This document shows positions 8,375 through 17,521 of a DNA stretch of 64,000 nucleotides, piece by piece; the stretch's first letter is position 1, and each line of letters begins with the position of its first letter. The position numbers and the translations under genes are program-made. Source of the stretch: Streptomyces sp. TSRI0281. Lineage in GTDB: Bacteria > Actinomycetota > Actinomycetes > Streptomycetales > Streptomycetaceae. Location: positions 248,001-312,000 of the forward strand of contig NZ_LWLE01000037.1 of the NCBI RefSeq assembly GCF_001905125.1, given 5' to 3'. The notes under the pieces were generated by a model. That model did no database searches. It saw only the letters and a program-made list of their open reading frames with translations, and was not told the origin of the DNA.

Positions 8375-9175
8375 TCAGCCGGTCGCCGTCGGTGAACTTC
8401 ACGTCCACGACGTCGAGTCCGCTCCTGTCGAAGGCGAGCTTCGCCGCCGACCAGCGGGTCTCCAGCACGTCGACGCCCGGCGAGATCCGCAGGGCCAGGA
8501 TCCTGCCCTTCGGCTTGACCTTCTCCACCAGGAAGTCGGCGGCGGCCGCCCCGTATCCGTAGCCGCCGATGGGGTTGATGAAGGTGACCGCGCAGTCCGT
8601 CTCCACGCCGCGGTCGAAGACGATGACGGGCAGCTTCGCGCAGGCCTGCTTCACGGCGGGGGTGAGGGTGGCGGTGGTGTTCGGGGAGACGATCAGCCGT
8701 CGCAGCCCCGGCCGGGGAGTTCCTGGATGTCGGAGATCTGTTTGTCGTCCTTGCCCTGGGCGTCCAGGACGGTGAAGTCGGTGATCTCCTTGTGGAGTGC
8801 GACCTCGGCCCGCATGTTCTTCAGCCCGACCTGCCGCCAGGGGTTGAACACCCCCGCTTCGGAGAAGCACAGGTACAGGCCGCCGGAGCCCTTCTTCCGG
8901 TACCGCGCGGTGTCGACGAGCTCCGGCCGGAGCATCTGCTCCCAGGGCCGGTCCGCCGGGCCCTCGGCCGTCTCCTTGCCGAGAGCGAGCTGCCGGTCGT
9001 ACTCGGCCCGGTCGAAGAACGCCGACTGCTCGCCGGTGCCGGAGCCCTCGGTGGGGCTGCTCGATCCGGCGGCCGGCGTGCCGGGGGGCACATCGCTCGT
9101 ACAGCCGGCGAGGAGGGCGGCACCGAGGACCGCGGTGACGCAGAGGCGGGCGTGCCGGGTCGGTCGCGTACTCAT
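8375..9175 (-). pseudogene. Decayed sugar-binding lipoprotein of a CUT2-type ABC transporter
   Basis: Starts as a normal lipoprotein (MSTRPTRHARL, lipobox LLAGC) and continues with a type 1 periplasmic-binding fold (LYLCFSEAGVFNPWRQVGLK; DKQISDIQELPGRGCDG). At about 8696 one base is missing: the frame hits TGA at 8693, while GLIVSPNTTATLTPAVKQAC and the rest of the domain continue in the next frame (ADFLVEKVKPKGRILALRIS). Similarity then stops near TDGD at about 8380, so the second lobe (roughly 150-190 residues) is deleted. The start overlaps the permease stop as ATGA. A lone frameshift could be a sequencing error, but the missing C-terminus is not explained that way. Confidence 0.8.
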
Positions 9176-10183
9176 GTGGATGTCCCTCCCGGGGATGGGG
9201 TACGGCGGCGGCGCGGCCGGGACCGGTCGGCCGCGCCGAGTCCGACGGCGGCGATGACGATGACGCCTTGCGCGGCCGATTCCAGGGCGCCGGATACGCC
9301 CTGGAGGTTGAGCAGGGCGAACAACGGCCTGGAGGGAGAACGCCCCGGCCATCGCCCCGACGACGGAGCCCCGGCCGCCGCCGAGCACGACCCCGCCGAG
9401 GACGACGGCGGTGATCGCCTCGAACTCGTAGCCCCGGCCCGCCTGCGCGGAGACTCCGGAGAACCCGCCGACGAGTACGGCGGCGAGGGCTGCCGCGACG
9501 CCGGAGAGGACGAAGGCGATGGTGCGGACGCGGGCGACCCGTACGCCGGAGAGCGCGGCGGTCCGTTCACTGTCCCCGGTGGCGAGCGGGGTGCGGCCGA
9601 AGTCGGAACGCATGAGTGCCACCGCGAGCGCTCCTGCTGCGAGGCAGGCGAGCACGGCCCAGGGCAGCCATCCGAACGCGGTTCCCCCGCCGAGCTGCCG
9701 GAACGCGGTGGGCAGAACGCCCTGCGGGGAGCCGCCCGTCCAGAAGAAGACGGCCCCTTCGAGGATCAGCATCATGCCGAGCGTGGTGATGAAGGAGGGC
9801 ACCCTGAGCAGGGTGGTGATCAGTCCGCTGACGAGTCCGGTCAGCGCCCCGGCGAGCAGCAGGACGGCGGTGACCAGGGACCAGGGTGCGGCGGGGAAGG
9901 CGGCGTACAGTTCGGCGACGACGACCACCCCGGCGGTGACGACCGCTCCGACGGACAGGCCGAACTCGCCGCAGACGATGACCAGATACTGGCCTGCGGC
10001 AAGGATGACGAGAGGGGCCGCGCGCTTGACGAAGGCGAGGAAGCGGTCCGGTTCGTAGAACCCGGGGTCGGTGAGGGCGAGGGCCACCAGGAGTACGGCG
10101 AGCAGCAGATGGACGGAGGTGCCGGTGCCGAGGGCGCGCAGGACGCGGCGGCCGGTGGGCGGGGTCTTGACTGCGGTGGTCAT
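9172..10183 (-). pseudogene. Frameshifted CUT2-type sugar ABC permease
   Basis: RbsC-like permease with repeated membrane helices (LLLAVLLVALALTDPGFYEP; LVIVCGEFGLSVGAVVTAGV; SFITTLGMMLILEGAVFFW). Near 9325 one extra base shifts the frame: after AGAFSLQA the true continuation LFALLNLQGVSGALES and the last helix GVIVIAAVGLGA lie in the next frame and end at 9172. Without correction the frame runs into the lipoprotein gene and gives a false 496-residue fusion. The ATG at 10183 overlaps the stop of the preceding permease remnant (ATGA). Either a pseudogene or a sequencing error; the damaged neighbours favour decay. Confidence 0.78.
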
Positions 10184-10275
10184 GCGGTCCTCCCCTGCGG
10201 GGTGCGGCGGCGCCGGGCGTACAGGGCGACGGCCGCGATGATGACGACGCCTCGGACGACGTTCTTGAAGAACGG
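10180..10275 (-). pseudogene. Last ~30 codons of a second CUT2 permease
   Basis: Only the C-terminus of a paralogous permease remains (EPFFKNVVRGVVIIAAVALY then ARRRRTPQGRTA and TGA at 10180). Upstream the similarity ends abruptly and the DNA becomes the opposite-strand ROK gene. The upstream boundary is approximate (10265-10285). Confidence 0.7.
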
Positions 10276-10902
10276 CTCGTCGACAACGACGTGAACGTGA
10301 TGGCGCTGGCCGAGCAGCGGCGGGCGTTCCCCGACTGCCGCTATCTGCTGTACATCAAGGTCGGTACGGGTATCGGCTGCGGGATGGTCTCCGACGGCCT
10401 GCTGCACCGGGGGGCGCGGGGCTGTGCGGGCGACATCGGCCATATCCGGGTCGCGGAGCTGGATGACCCCTGCCGGTGCGGCAACTCGGGCTGCCTGGAG
10501 GCCGTCGCGGGCGGTGCGTCACTGGCGGCGAAGCTGACCGGTCTCGGGCTGGAGGCCGCTTCGGGCAGCGATGTGGTGCGGCTGGTGAAGTCCGGCAACC
10601 GTGACGCGGTACGGATGGTGCGCGAGGCGGGCCGGGCGGTGGGCGAGGTACTGGCCGGACTGGTGAACTTCTTCAACCCGGACACGGTGGTGCTGGGCGG
10701 TGCGCTGGCCGCCGTGCACGACCAGCTGCTCGCGGGGGTGCGCGAGGCGGTGTACCGGCGCTCGCACCCGCCGGCCACGCATGTCCTGCGGATCGAGCCC
10801 AGCCGGACGGGCGAGAACGCGGCGGCGGTCGGGGCGGGGATCCTGGCGATCGAGCACGCGCTGTCGGTGGAGCAGGTGGACCGGGAGGTCGCGGGGCGCT
10901 GA
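10268..10902 (+). pseudogene. C-terminal part of a ROK-family protein (repressor or sugar kinase)
   Basis: About 210 residues read from the deletion point: VDNDVNVMALAEQ, then YIKVGTGIGCGMV, the ROK zinc motif in DIGHIRVAELDDPCRCGNSGCLE, and NFFNPDTVVLGGAL. The N-terminal half (a helix-turn-helix in repressors, the phosphate-binding loop in kinases) is absent and the sequence before the first residues belongs to a permease on the other strand. A GTG at 10291 could start a 203-residue product, but no ribosome-binding site is seen and it would lack half of the fold. Most likely the remains of a ROK gene that stood divergent from the ABC operon. Confidence 0.75.
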
Positions 10903-11403
10903 CGGGCCTCGGCTTCCGAGCCCGGCAGGCGCGCCTTCCGGATCCGCCCGACGCGGCTTCCTCCCGCTCTTTCACGGCCCTCGCGCGGCCGTACGGCACC
11001 TCTCGTTCAGCCGAACTCCCGCGGTAATCCCCCCCTCCCGTCACACCTTCCACGCTCGGTGAACGCCCGATGACCGAGCGGCACGCAGGCGCGCCCTTCC
11101 GGGCCCCGCCAGGTGAAGCCCGCCACAGGACCTCGGTCACATACGACGGTCGATAGTAGGCGCATCCCTCTCGTTTTCCGGCGCAATAGGCTGCCAAATG
11201 GGGTATTCCGCGCTATCTCACGATGAAGGTTAGTAAAGGGGGTCATTGCCTCCCGGTACTCAGCCCGTTAACCATGGATCCCGGCAAGCACCGAGAACGA
11301 GCCTGCGACCCACGCCATCCGGCGAACGAGGTCGGGCCATCGGTTCCTGCACCCCGCGCCGCCGAAGGCCGCCACGCCCGTCCCCCACCGGAAGAGCTCC
11401 CGC
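10903..11403. other. Long leader region before the transglycosylase gene
   Basis: 501 bases without a supported gene. The first 250 are GC-rich; bases about 11150-11240 are clearly more AT-rich and a likely promoter region for the plus-strand transglycosylase. I searched for the conserved blocks of a c-di-AMP (ydaO) riboswitch, common before actinobacterial wall-lytic genes, and did not find them. Confidence 0.4.
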
Positions 11404-12096
11404 ATGCCTCGCCTCAGCACCCTCCGCAACACCGTCCGCATCAACCGATCGCAGAAGATCACCGCCGCCGTGCTCGTCGCGGCCGGTTCCGTCACCGCGC
11501 TCGCCGCCACCGGTGAGTCGAGCGATGCGCAGCCCGCGGCAGCGCACGCGCCCATCGCCGTCAAGGCGGCCGGGGCCACCGGAATCCCCGGCGCCGACAC
11601 CCGGCTGAACAAGGACGCGATGCTCAAGGACGCGGTGGCCAAGGACGCGGCCGCGAGGAAGGCCGCGGCCGCGAAGTCGGAGGCCGCGAAGGCCGCCGTC
11701 CTGAAGGCTCACAAGTCCGAGCAGAGCGCCAACCGCTCCACCGACCGCAAGGCCGCCGCCGCGCCCAAGCAGTACAAGAACAACCTGGACGGCTGGATAC
11801 GCGAGTCGCTCGACATCATGAAGTCGAAGGGCATCCCCGGCACCTACGAGGGGCTGCACCGCAACATCATGCGCGAGTCCAGCGGCAACCCGCACGCGGT
11901 CAACGACTGGGACATCAACGCCCGCAACGGCGTGCCCTCCAAGGGGCTCCTCCAGGTGATCCAGCCCACCTTCGACACGTACCACGTCAACGGTACGCCG
12001 AAGAAGCTCACCGACCCCGTCGCCAACATCACCGCCGCGGCCAACTACGCCGCGGACCGCTACGGCTCGATCGACAACGTCGACTCCGCCTACTGA
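11404..12096 (+). CDS. Secreted lytic transglycosylase-like protein
   Basis: 230 residues. Signal peptide at 1-42 (RINRSQKITAAVLVAAGSVT ... AQPAAAHA), then an Ala/Lys-rich coiled linker (residues 65-110), then a C-terminal SLT-type lysozyme fold. The motif NIMRESSGNPHAVNDWD places the catalytic glutamate at residue 158; SKGLLQVIQPTFDTYHV and ANYAADRYGSID complete the fold. The family cleaves the glycan strands of peptidoglycan. GGAAGAG lies 7 bases before the ATG. The 3' end faces an amidase gene, so two wall hydrolases are convergent around a shared hairpin. Confidence 0.9.
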   Translation: MPRLSTLRNTVRINRSQKITAAVLVAAGSVTALAATGESSDAQPAAAHAPIAVKAAGATGIPGADTRLNKDAMLKDAVAKDAAARKAAAAKSEAAKAAVLKAHKSEQSANRSTDRKAAAAPKQYKNNLDGWIRESLDIMKSKGIPGTYEGLHRNIMRESSGNPHAVNDWDINARNGVPSKGLLQVIQPTFDTYHVNGTPKKLTDPVANITAAANYAADRYGSIDNVDSAY

Positions 12097-12153
12097 GCAC
12101 CGTCCGGCGCGCGGCAGGCGGGGGCCACCCCGCCCCGCCGCGCCACGGACCTC

Positions 12154-12177
12154 CCGCGGCGGGCTCCCCCGCCGCGG
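12154..12177. terminator. Hairpin between the convergent wall-hydrolase genes
   Basis: Perfect 10-bp inverted repeat (12154..12163 and 12168..12177, arm CCGCGGCGGG) with a 4-base loop, midway between the transglycosylase and amidase stops. Confidence 0.6.
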
Positions 12178-12217
12178 ACCTCGCCGCCGCGCACCGGACT
12201 CGCGTCGCCGCCGTGCG

Positions 12218-13549
12218 TCACCGCACGCGGACCACCTCCACGTCCGAGGCCCGCACGAAGCCGATCCGGTGTCCGATCTGGACCGTCACATACTTCTGAC
12301 CGCCCGCGAAGTACGTGTGGTCGTAGGGCTTCGAGGAGTCGATCGTCGGCGCGTAGAAGTACCCCGTGGGCGCCTCTCCGCCGCCCGGGAACGCCTGGCC
12401 CCTCTTGATCGTGTAGACCAGCGGACTGCCGACGACCGGCGCCGTGTGGCCGGCCGGATATTCGGACTTCTCCGGGTACGCCACCCCGTACACCGGCACC
12501 TCCGCCTTGCCGTCCTTCGGCTTCACGACGTGGCCGGCCGTCGGCGTGATGACCCGCGCGCGGTCCGGGGTCTGCAGCCATGCCTTCTTGCCGTACCACC
12601 AGATCGCGGTCCAGCCCGGGGCCCGGTCCGCGACGACCGCCTGCTGGGTGGCGCTGATCTTGCTGCCCCAGTCGGCGGCGCAGTTGGTGCCCGGCGAGCC
12701 GTCGGGGTGCAGGCCCGGATCGGCGAAGAGCGGGGAGCCGGTGGAGGGCCCGGTGTACAGGGGGACGGCGCTGCTCCCCTGGCGCGGCAGGTCGACGCCC
12801 TTCTCGCAGTCGCGGAACGCCTGCTTGTTCCGCTTGAAGTCCGCGCTGACCGTGACGAGTTCGGCGCCTCTGGGAGCGGTCGGCGCGGTGGGCCCGCCGA
12901 GCAGCGCCATGAAGCGGTTCCAGTCCCAGTACGGGCCCGGGTCCCAGTGCATGTTCTTGGTCCCGGAGGCGCTGGTGGGCGGGACGCCGTCGTGGCCGAT
13001 GATGTGCTGACGGTCCAGCGGGATGCCGTACCGCGCGGCGAGGTGGCGGACGAGTTTCGCCGTCGCGCGGTACATCTCGGGCGTGTACCACTTGGCGCCC
13101 TCGGCGGCGAAGCCCTCCTGCTCGATGCCGATGGAGTGGGTGTTGAGGTACCAGTTGCCGGCCTGCCAGGCGACATCCTTGTTCTTGACCATCTGCGTGA
13201 CATGGCCGTCGGACGAGCGCACCACATAGTGGGCGGAGGTCTTGTTCAGCGGGTTCTGGAAGATCTTCAGAGTGGTGTCGAAGTCCACTTCGGTGTCATG
13301 GAGGACGATGAACTTGATCTTGTTGCTGTGCGGCCGGTCGGCGGTGTCGTAATTGCCGTACGTCTCCTTGTCGGCCGGGTCCCCGGTCTGCTGGTAGGCC
13401 GCCGGGACCCAGTCGCAGGCGAGAGAGCGCGGACACTCGGGCCGCACCCCGTCCGCCCCGGCCTGCGCCACGGGGGCGAGCAGGGCAGCGCTCAGCGCAC
13501 CGGCCGCGGTCAGGGCGAGCCCGAGTCTGGTCCTCCGCTTGGACGTCAT
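12218..13549 (-). CDS. Secreted N-acetylmuramoyl-L-alanine amidase
   Basis: 443 residues. A signal peptide (MTSKRRTRLGLALTAAGAL to AQAGA) is followed by an Amidase_2 zinc domain at about 60-215: IVLHDTEVDFDTT with the first zinc histidine, THSIGIEQEGFA, and IIGHDGVPPTSASG with a further histidine. It cleaves the lactyl-amide bond between muramic acid and the peptide stem. The C-terminal 220 residues hold two SH3-like segments rich in Trp/Tyr (TAIWWYGKKAWLQTP; YVTVQIGHRIGFVRASDVEV) that probably bind the wall. ATG at 13549 follows GGAAGGG; the longer frame upstream lacks a signal peptide start. Confidence 0.92.
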   Translation of the reverse strand: MTSKRRTRLGLALTAAGALSAALLAPVAQAGADGVRPECPRSLACDWVPAAYQQTGDPADKETYGNYDTADRPHSNKIKFIVLHDTEVDFDTTLKIFQNPLNKTSAHYVVRSSDGHVTQMVKNKDVAWQAGNWYLNTHSIGIEQEGFAAEGAKWYTPEMYRATAKLVRHLAARYGIPLDRQHIIGHDGVPPTSASGTKNMHWDPGPYWDWNRFMALLGGPTAPTAPRGAELVTVSADFKRNKQAFRDCEKGVDLPRQGSSAVPLYTGPSTGSPLFADPGLHPDGSPGTNCAADWGSKISATQQAVVADRAPGWTAIWWYGKKAWLQTPDRARVITPTAGHVVKPKDGKAEVPVYGVAYPEKSEYPAGHTAPVVGSPLVYTIKRGQAFPGGGEAPTGYFYAPTIDSSKPYDHTYFAGGQKYVTVQIGHRIGFVRASDVEVVRVR

Positions 13550-13859
13550 GACAACCCTTCCTGGAGCTGGTCGTACAGGAGCCGTTCCTTGGGCGATCTC
13601 CGCGTTCCTCGTTATGGGCGCACACTCTGTGACGTGAGGTGATAGCACGTCAAGAGTGCCGGGGAGACGGCTCGATGAGCCACTGGACCAGACCACTGGC
13701 GGATGCTCCGACCTGCGGTTTCCCGCACTCGCCACCCACCCGCGTTTATCTGACTAATTGCCGCTGTGCGTGCCCCGGACGGCCGAGGGGTAGTGCTGGC
13801 GCGGACACCAACGGTCCGCGCGGGCGCCGCGCGGAAATCTCGGAAAGGCCGGACGCACC
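13550..13859. other. Divergent region between amidase and geosmin synthase
   Basis: 310 bases that must contain both promoters. Its only strong structure is the large inverted repeat at 13623..13658. No reading frame here has a ribosome-binding site or recognisable product. Confidence 0.5.
13623..13658. promoter_or_regulatory. Inverted repeat TGACGTG-N9-CACGTCA with outer arms
   Basis: Core arms TGACGTG (13630..13636) and CACGTCA (13646..13652) are extended by CACTCT (13623..13628) and AGAGTG (13653..13658), giving 13 paired bases per arm with one unpaired G. It lies about 75 bases before the amidase start and 200 before the geosmin synthase start, so it may be an operator or a leader hairpin. 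Confidence 0.45.
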
Positions 13860-16079
13860 ATGGCACAGCCCTTCTCTCTCCCGGACTTCTATGTTCCGTA
13901 TCCGGCACGGCTCAACCCTCATCTGGAGGAGGCACGACGTCACACCCGTGAGTGGGCACGCGGGATGCGGATGCTGGAGGGTTCCGGCATCTGGGAGGAG
14001 AAGGACCTGGAGGCGCACGACTACGCGCTGCTGTGCGCGTACACCCACCCCGACTGCTCAGCCGAGGCGTTGTCGCTGGTGACCGACTGGTATGTGTGGG
14101 TGTTCTTCTTCGACGACCATTTCCTGGAGACCTACAAACGGACGCTGGACCGGGAGGGCGGGAAACGGTACCTGGACCGGCTGCCCGCCTTCATGCCCAC
14201 GGACCTCGCCGACGGTATGCCGGAGCCGGAGAACCCCGTCGAGGCGGGGCTCGCCGATCTGTGGGCGCGTACCGTGCCGTCCATGTCGGGCGCCTGGCGG
14301 GCCCGGTTCGCCGAGAACACCGAGCATCTGCTGAACGAGTCCCTGTGGGAGCTCTCCAACATGGACGAGGGTCGGATCGCCAACCCCGTCGAGTACATCG
14401 AGATGCGCCGGAAGGTCGGCGGCGCGCCCTGGTCGGCGGGTCTGGTGGAGTTCGCGGCGGATGCGGAGGTCCCGGCCTCGGTGGCCGGATCACGGCCGCT
14501 CGGAGTGTTGCGGGACGCCTTCTCGGACGCGGTGCATCTGCGCAACGACCTCTTCTCGTACCAGCGCGAGGTCGAGGACGAGAAGGAGAACAGCAATGGT
14601 GTGCTGGTCCTTGAGAACTTCCTCGGGTGCACCACGCAGGAGGCGGCCGAGGCCGTGAACGACCTGCTGACCTCACGGCTCCAGCAGTTCGAGAACACGG
14701 CGCTCACCGAAGTCGGGCCGCTCTGCGCCGAGAAGGGGCTCACGCCCACCGAGGCTTCCGCCGTGTTCGCGTACACCAAGGGGCTTCAGGACTGGCAGTC
14801 CGGCGGGCACGAGTGGCACCTGCGCTCCAGCCGCTACATGAACGGCGGCGGGGTTCCGGCCGGGCCCGCCGAATCCGGCTGGGGCATGGCCGCCGCGTCC
14901 ATCCGCCTCACTCCCCGGGCGGGGGATGCGCGCCGGCGCAGCCATACCCATGTGCCGTTCCAGCATGTCGGCCCCTCCCTGCTTCCCGACTTCGATCTCC
15001 CGTACCCCCTCACGCTGAGTCCGCATCTGGCGGGCGCCCGGAACCGGAACATCGAGTGGGCCCGGCGGACGGGCATGCTCGGCCCCTTGCCGGGCCGGCC
15101 CGGATCGCATGTCTGGGACGAGCGCCGGGCCCGCAACATCGACCTGCCGCTCTGCTCGGCCGGCATCGATCCGGACGCGACACCGGAGGAGCTGGACCTG
15201 TCGTCGAACTGGCTGACGTGGGGCACGTACGGCGACGACCTCTATCCGGTGATCTACGGGCGGGCCCGCGACCTGGCCGGGGCATGGGCGGCCAACGAGC
15301 GGCTCCGGTTGTTCATGCCGCTGGACGGGAAGCCCGTTCCCGAGCCCACCGACGCCATGGAGCGCGGGCTCGCCGATCTGTGGGCGCGCACGGCGGGGCC
15401 GATGGACGAGGCTTCGCGGCGCACGTTCCGCACGTCGGTGGACGACATGCTGGACAGCTGGCTCTGGGAGCTGACCAACCAGGCACAGAACCGCATTCCG
15501 GACCCGGTCGACTACATCGAGATGCGGCGGTTCACGTTCGGCGCGGACATGACGATGCGGCTGAGCCGGCTGTCCCACGGCGACCGGGTACCCGCCGATG
15601 TCTACCGCAGCGGACCGATCCGCTCACTGGAGAACGCCGCGGTCGATTACGCGACGCTGCTGAACGACCTCTTCTCCTACCAGAAGGAGATCGAGTACGA
15701 GGGCGAGGTGCACAACTGCGTCCTGGTCGTGCAGAACTTCTTCGGGGTCGACTACCCGACGGCCGTGTCCATGGTGCATGAGCTGATGCAGAGCCGACTG
15801 CGGCAGTTCGAGCATGTCATCGAGCACGAACTGCCGCTCCTCTATGATGACTTCGCACTCGATGCCGATGCCCGAGAGATCCTGGACACCTATGTGCTCG
15901 ATCTGCAGAACTGGCTGGCCGGAATTCTGAACTGGCACCGCGACTGCGTCCGCTACGGCGAGGCGGACCTGCGGTCGGGTACGGGCGGAGCCCCGTGGCA
16001 CCTCAACGGCCCCACCGGGATCGGCACTTCGGCCGCCAGGGTGATCTCCTTGCTGATGCCTCAGCCCGTGAACACGTAA
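13860..16079 (+). CDS. geoA: Bifunctional germacradienol/geosmin synthase
   Basis: 739 residues, two tandem class I terpene cyclase domains. The N-terminal domain (1-340) turns farnesyl diphosphate into germacradienol and germacrene D; it has the acidic motif DDHFLE at 85-90 and the NSE motif NDLFSYQRE at 229-237. The C-terminal domain (about 370-720) converts germacradienol to geosmin; it has a shorter DDLYP motif at about 459 and NDLFSYQKE at about 602. Length, order and motifs agree with the S. coelicolor enzyme SCO6073. GGAAAGG precedes the ATG by about 11 bases. The 3' end overlaps the convergent GH95 pseudogene by 19 bases. Confidence 0.96.
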   Translation: MAQPFSLPDFYVPYPARLNPHLEEARRHTREWARGMRMLEGSGIWEEKDLEAHDYALLCAYTHPDCSAEALSLVTDWYVWVFFFDDHFLETYKRTLDREGGKRYLDRLPAFMPTDLADGMPEPENPVEAGLADLWARTVPSMSGAWRARFAENTEHLLNESLWELSNMDEGRIANPVEYIEMRRKVGGAPWSAGLVEFAADAEVPASVAGSRPLGVLRDAFSDAVHLRNDLFSYQREVEDEKENSNGVLVLENFLGCTTQEAAEAVNDLLTSRLQQFENTALTEVGPLCAEKGLTPTEASAVFAYTKGLQDWQSGGHEWHLRSSRYMNGGGVPAGPAESGWGMAAASIRLTPRAGDARRRSHTHVPFQHVGPSLLPDFDLPYPLTLSPHLAGARNRNIEWARRTGMLGPLPGRPGSHVWDERRARNIDLPLCSAGIDPDATPEELDLSSNWLTWGTYGDDLYPVIYGRARDLAGAWAANERLRLFMPLDGKPVPEPTDAMERGLADLWARTAGPMDEASRRTFRTSVDDMLDSWLWELTNQAQNRIPDPVDYIEMRRFTFGADMTMRLSRLSHGDRVPADVYRSGPIRSLENAAVDYATLLNDLFSYQKEIEYEGEVHNCVLVVQNFFGVDYPTAVSMVHELMQSRLRQFEHVIEHELPLLYDDFALDADAREILDTYVLDLQNWLAGILNWHRDCVRYGEADLRSGTGGAPWHLNGPTGIGTSAARVISLLMPQPVNT

Positions 16080-17320
16080 CGTCCGCCCGCTCGGGCCTTC
16101 ATTTTCTTCTCACCACCGGTGAACAGGCCGCTGTGCAGGGTCAGTTCACCGGTGCGGCTCGCGGTGACGACGATCCGGGTGGGCTCTCCGCCCGCCCAGG
16201 TGATGTCAACGGTGACGCCGCCGCGCGCCCGCAGGCCCCGGACCGAACCGTCCGGCCAGGCGGCGGGCAGCGCGGGCAGGATCTCCACCGCTCCGTACGA
16301 AGAGGGTCCGGTGGTCACGGACATGGTCCTCGCGCAGCTTCTCGTACGAGGTCCCGGCCGCGGCGTCGACCGCTTGGGTGACGGCCCGGTGCGGGTCCTC
16401 GCCCCGGTAGGCGGGATAGCGGTCCGTGTAGTCGGTCCCGGCGGCGAGGACGAACCAGGCACTGTCGGCACCGGTCACGGTGAGGGTCCCGTCCGCCCCG
16501 GCCGTGACGCTCCCACCGCTGGTACGGACCCGGATCTGGGCCTCGAAGCGCAGCCCGTTGTCTCCTGGAGGGCGCCCCGGACGGTGAGCCGGTCCCCGGC
16601 GGCGATGGCGGTGAAGTCGCTGCGCGGCGAGGTGTAGCGCAGGGTGAGGGCGACCTGGCCGGGCCGGTCGGCCGCGAGCCGCCCGGCAAGGATCCGGCCG
16701 GGGTGGGAGGCGAAGAACTCCCGTGTGTGGTGGGCCCCTTGGTGGGTGTAGCTGACGGTGGCGAGGGCGGTGGAGAGGTCGAGTGCGCGCCGGTAGGAGG
16801 CGTCCGGCGCGGCCGGGGCGTCCCGCAGGTCGAGCAGCAGATCACCGAAGACCTGATAGGCGCCGTAGCCGCGGCGCGCCTGGCCGAGCTCGGCGGCGAC
16901 ATCGTCGGGGCCGAGCGAGCCGTCCCGGTCGAGGCGATCCTGGACGCCGGTGAGGGCGTCGGGCCTGGCGGCGGTCCAGTTGCCGAAGTCGTATCCCTGC
17001 GCCGATCCGGGGCCGCCGGTCCACAGGGTCTTCTCGTTGAAGGTGAGGCGTTCGGTGGCGAGCGTCCCGAAGACGCTCGCGCCGAGCGCGCCACCGCCGA
17101 TGGGGAGCGACTCCCGCTCCCAGCCCGCAGCGGGGGTGCTGTACCAGAGGGTCGGTGCGGGCAGTTCCGCCGATGCGTCACGGTGGACCGCATCCGGCGA
17201 TTCATCGGAGGTAACGGCTGCTGCCGCTGTTCCGGAGAGGGCCGGAACCCCTAGGGTTAGGGCGCTTGTTACGCTGGCCGCCGTCTTCACTGTGGTGCGT
17301 CGCGTCATCCCGGATGCCAT
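16061..17320 (-). pseudogene. GH95-type alpha-L-fucosidase remnant
   Basis: Secreted GH95 gene reduced to its two ends. The N-terminus has a twin-arginine signal (MTRRTTVKTAASVTS) and the GH95 N-domain (LWYSTPAAGWERESLPIGGG; RLTFNEKTLWTGGPGSAQGY). Near 16564 a base is missing: after GALQE the frame leaves coding sequence while GLRFEAQIRVRTSGGSVTAG continues in another frame. Near 16310 the protein jumps from EDHVRDHRTLF straight to the C-terminal EILPALPAAWPDGSVRGLRA, so the (alpha/alpha)6 catalytic barrel is gone. The remaining reading is about 400 codons against roughly 780 in the family. Start at 17320 or 17308. Such an enzyme would remove alpha-fucose or alpha-galactose. Confidence 0.82.
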
Positions 17321-17480
17321 GCCACAGCACCGTAAAGGTCCGACGACTGCCCGGCAAGACACCGAACGCAATGGCCCCTTGGACGGAGGTCACGGGCGCG
17401 TGGACGGAAGTGGCCGGGGAGAGGGATACGGGGCCGGGGAGCCAGGTGAATCGGGAAAACCGGCGGCCGGGGAAAGCGGA

Positions 17481-17508
17481 AGGCCGCCCGACGCGGTGCG
17501 GGCGGCCT
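17481..17508 (-). terminator. Hairpin after the conserved hypothetical gene
   Basis: Perfect 10-bp inverted repeat AGGCCGCCCG / CGGGCGGCCT with an 8-base loop, 14 bases beyond the stop of the minus-strand gene. Confidence 0.7.
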
Positions 17509-17521
17509 CAGCAGTGACGTT

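Noticed and set aside
8693..10183. A single 496-residue permease-lipoprotein fusion protein
   Set aside because: The join is out of frame relative to both families: the true permease C-terminus and the lipoprotein start (ATGA overlap at 9172..9175) are present in their own frames. The fusion results from one extra base near 9325.
10903..11403. A c-di-AMP (ydaO) riboswitch before the transglycosylase gene
   Set aside because: Expected from the gene type, but the conserved blocks and terminal pairings of the motif could not be found in this leader.
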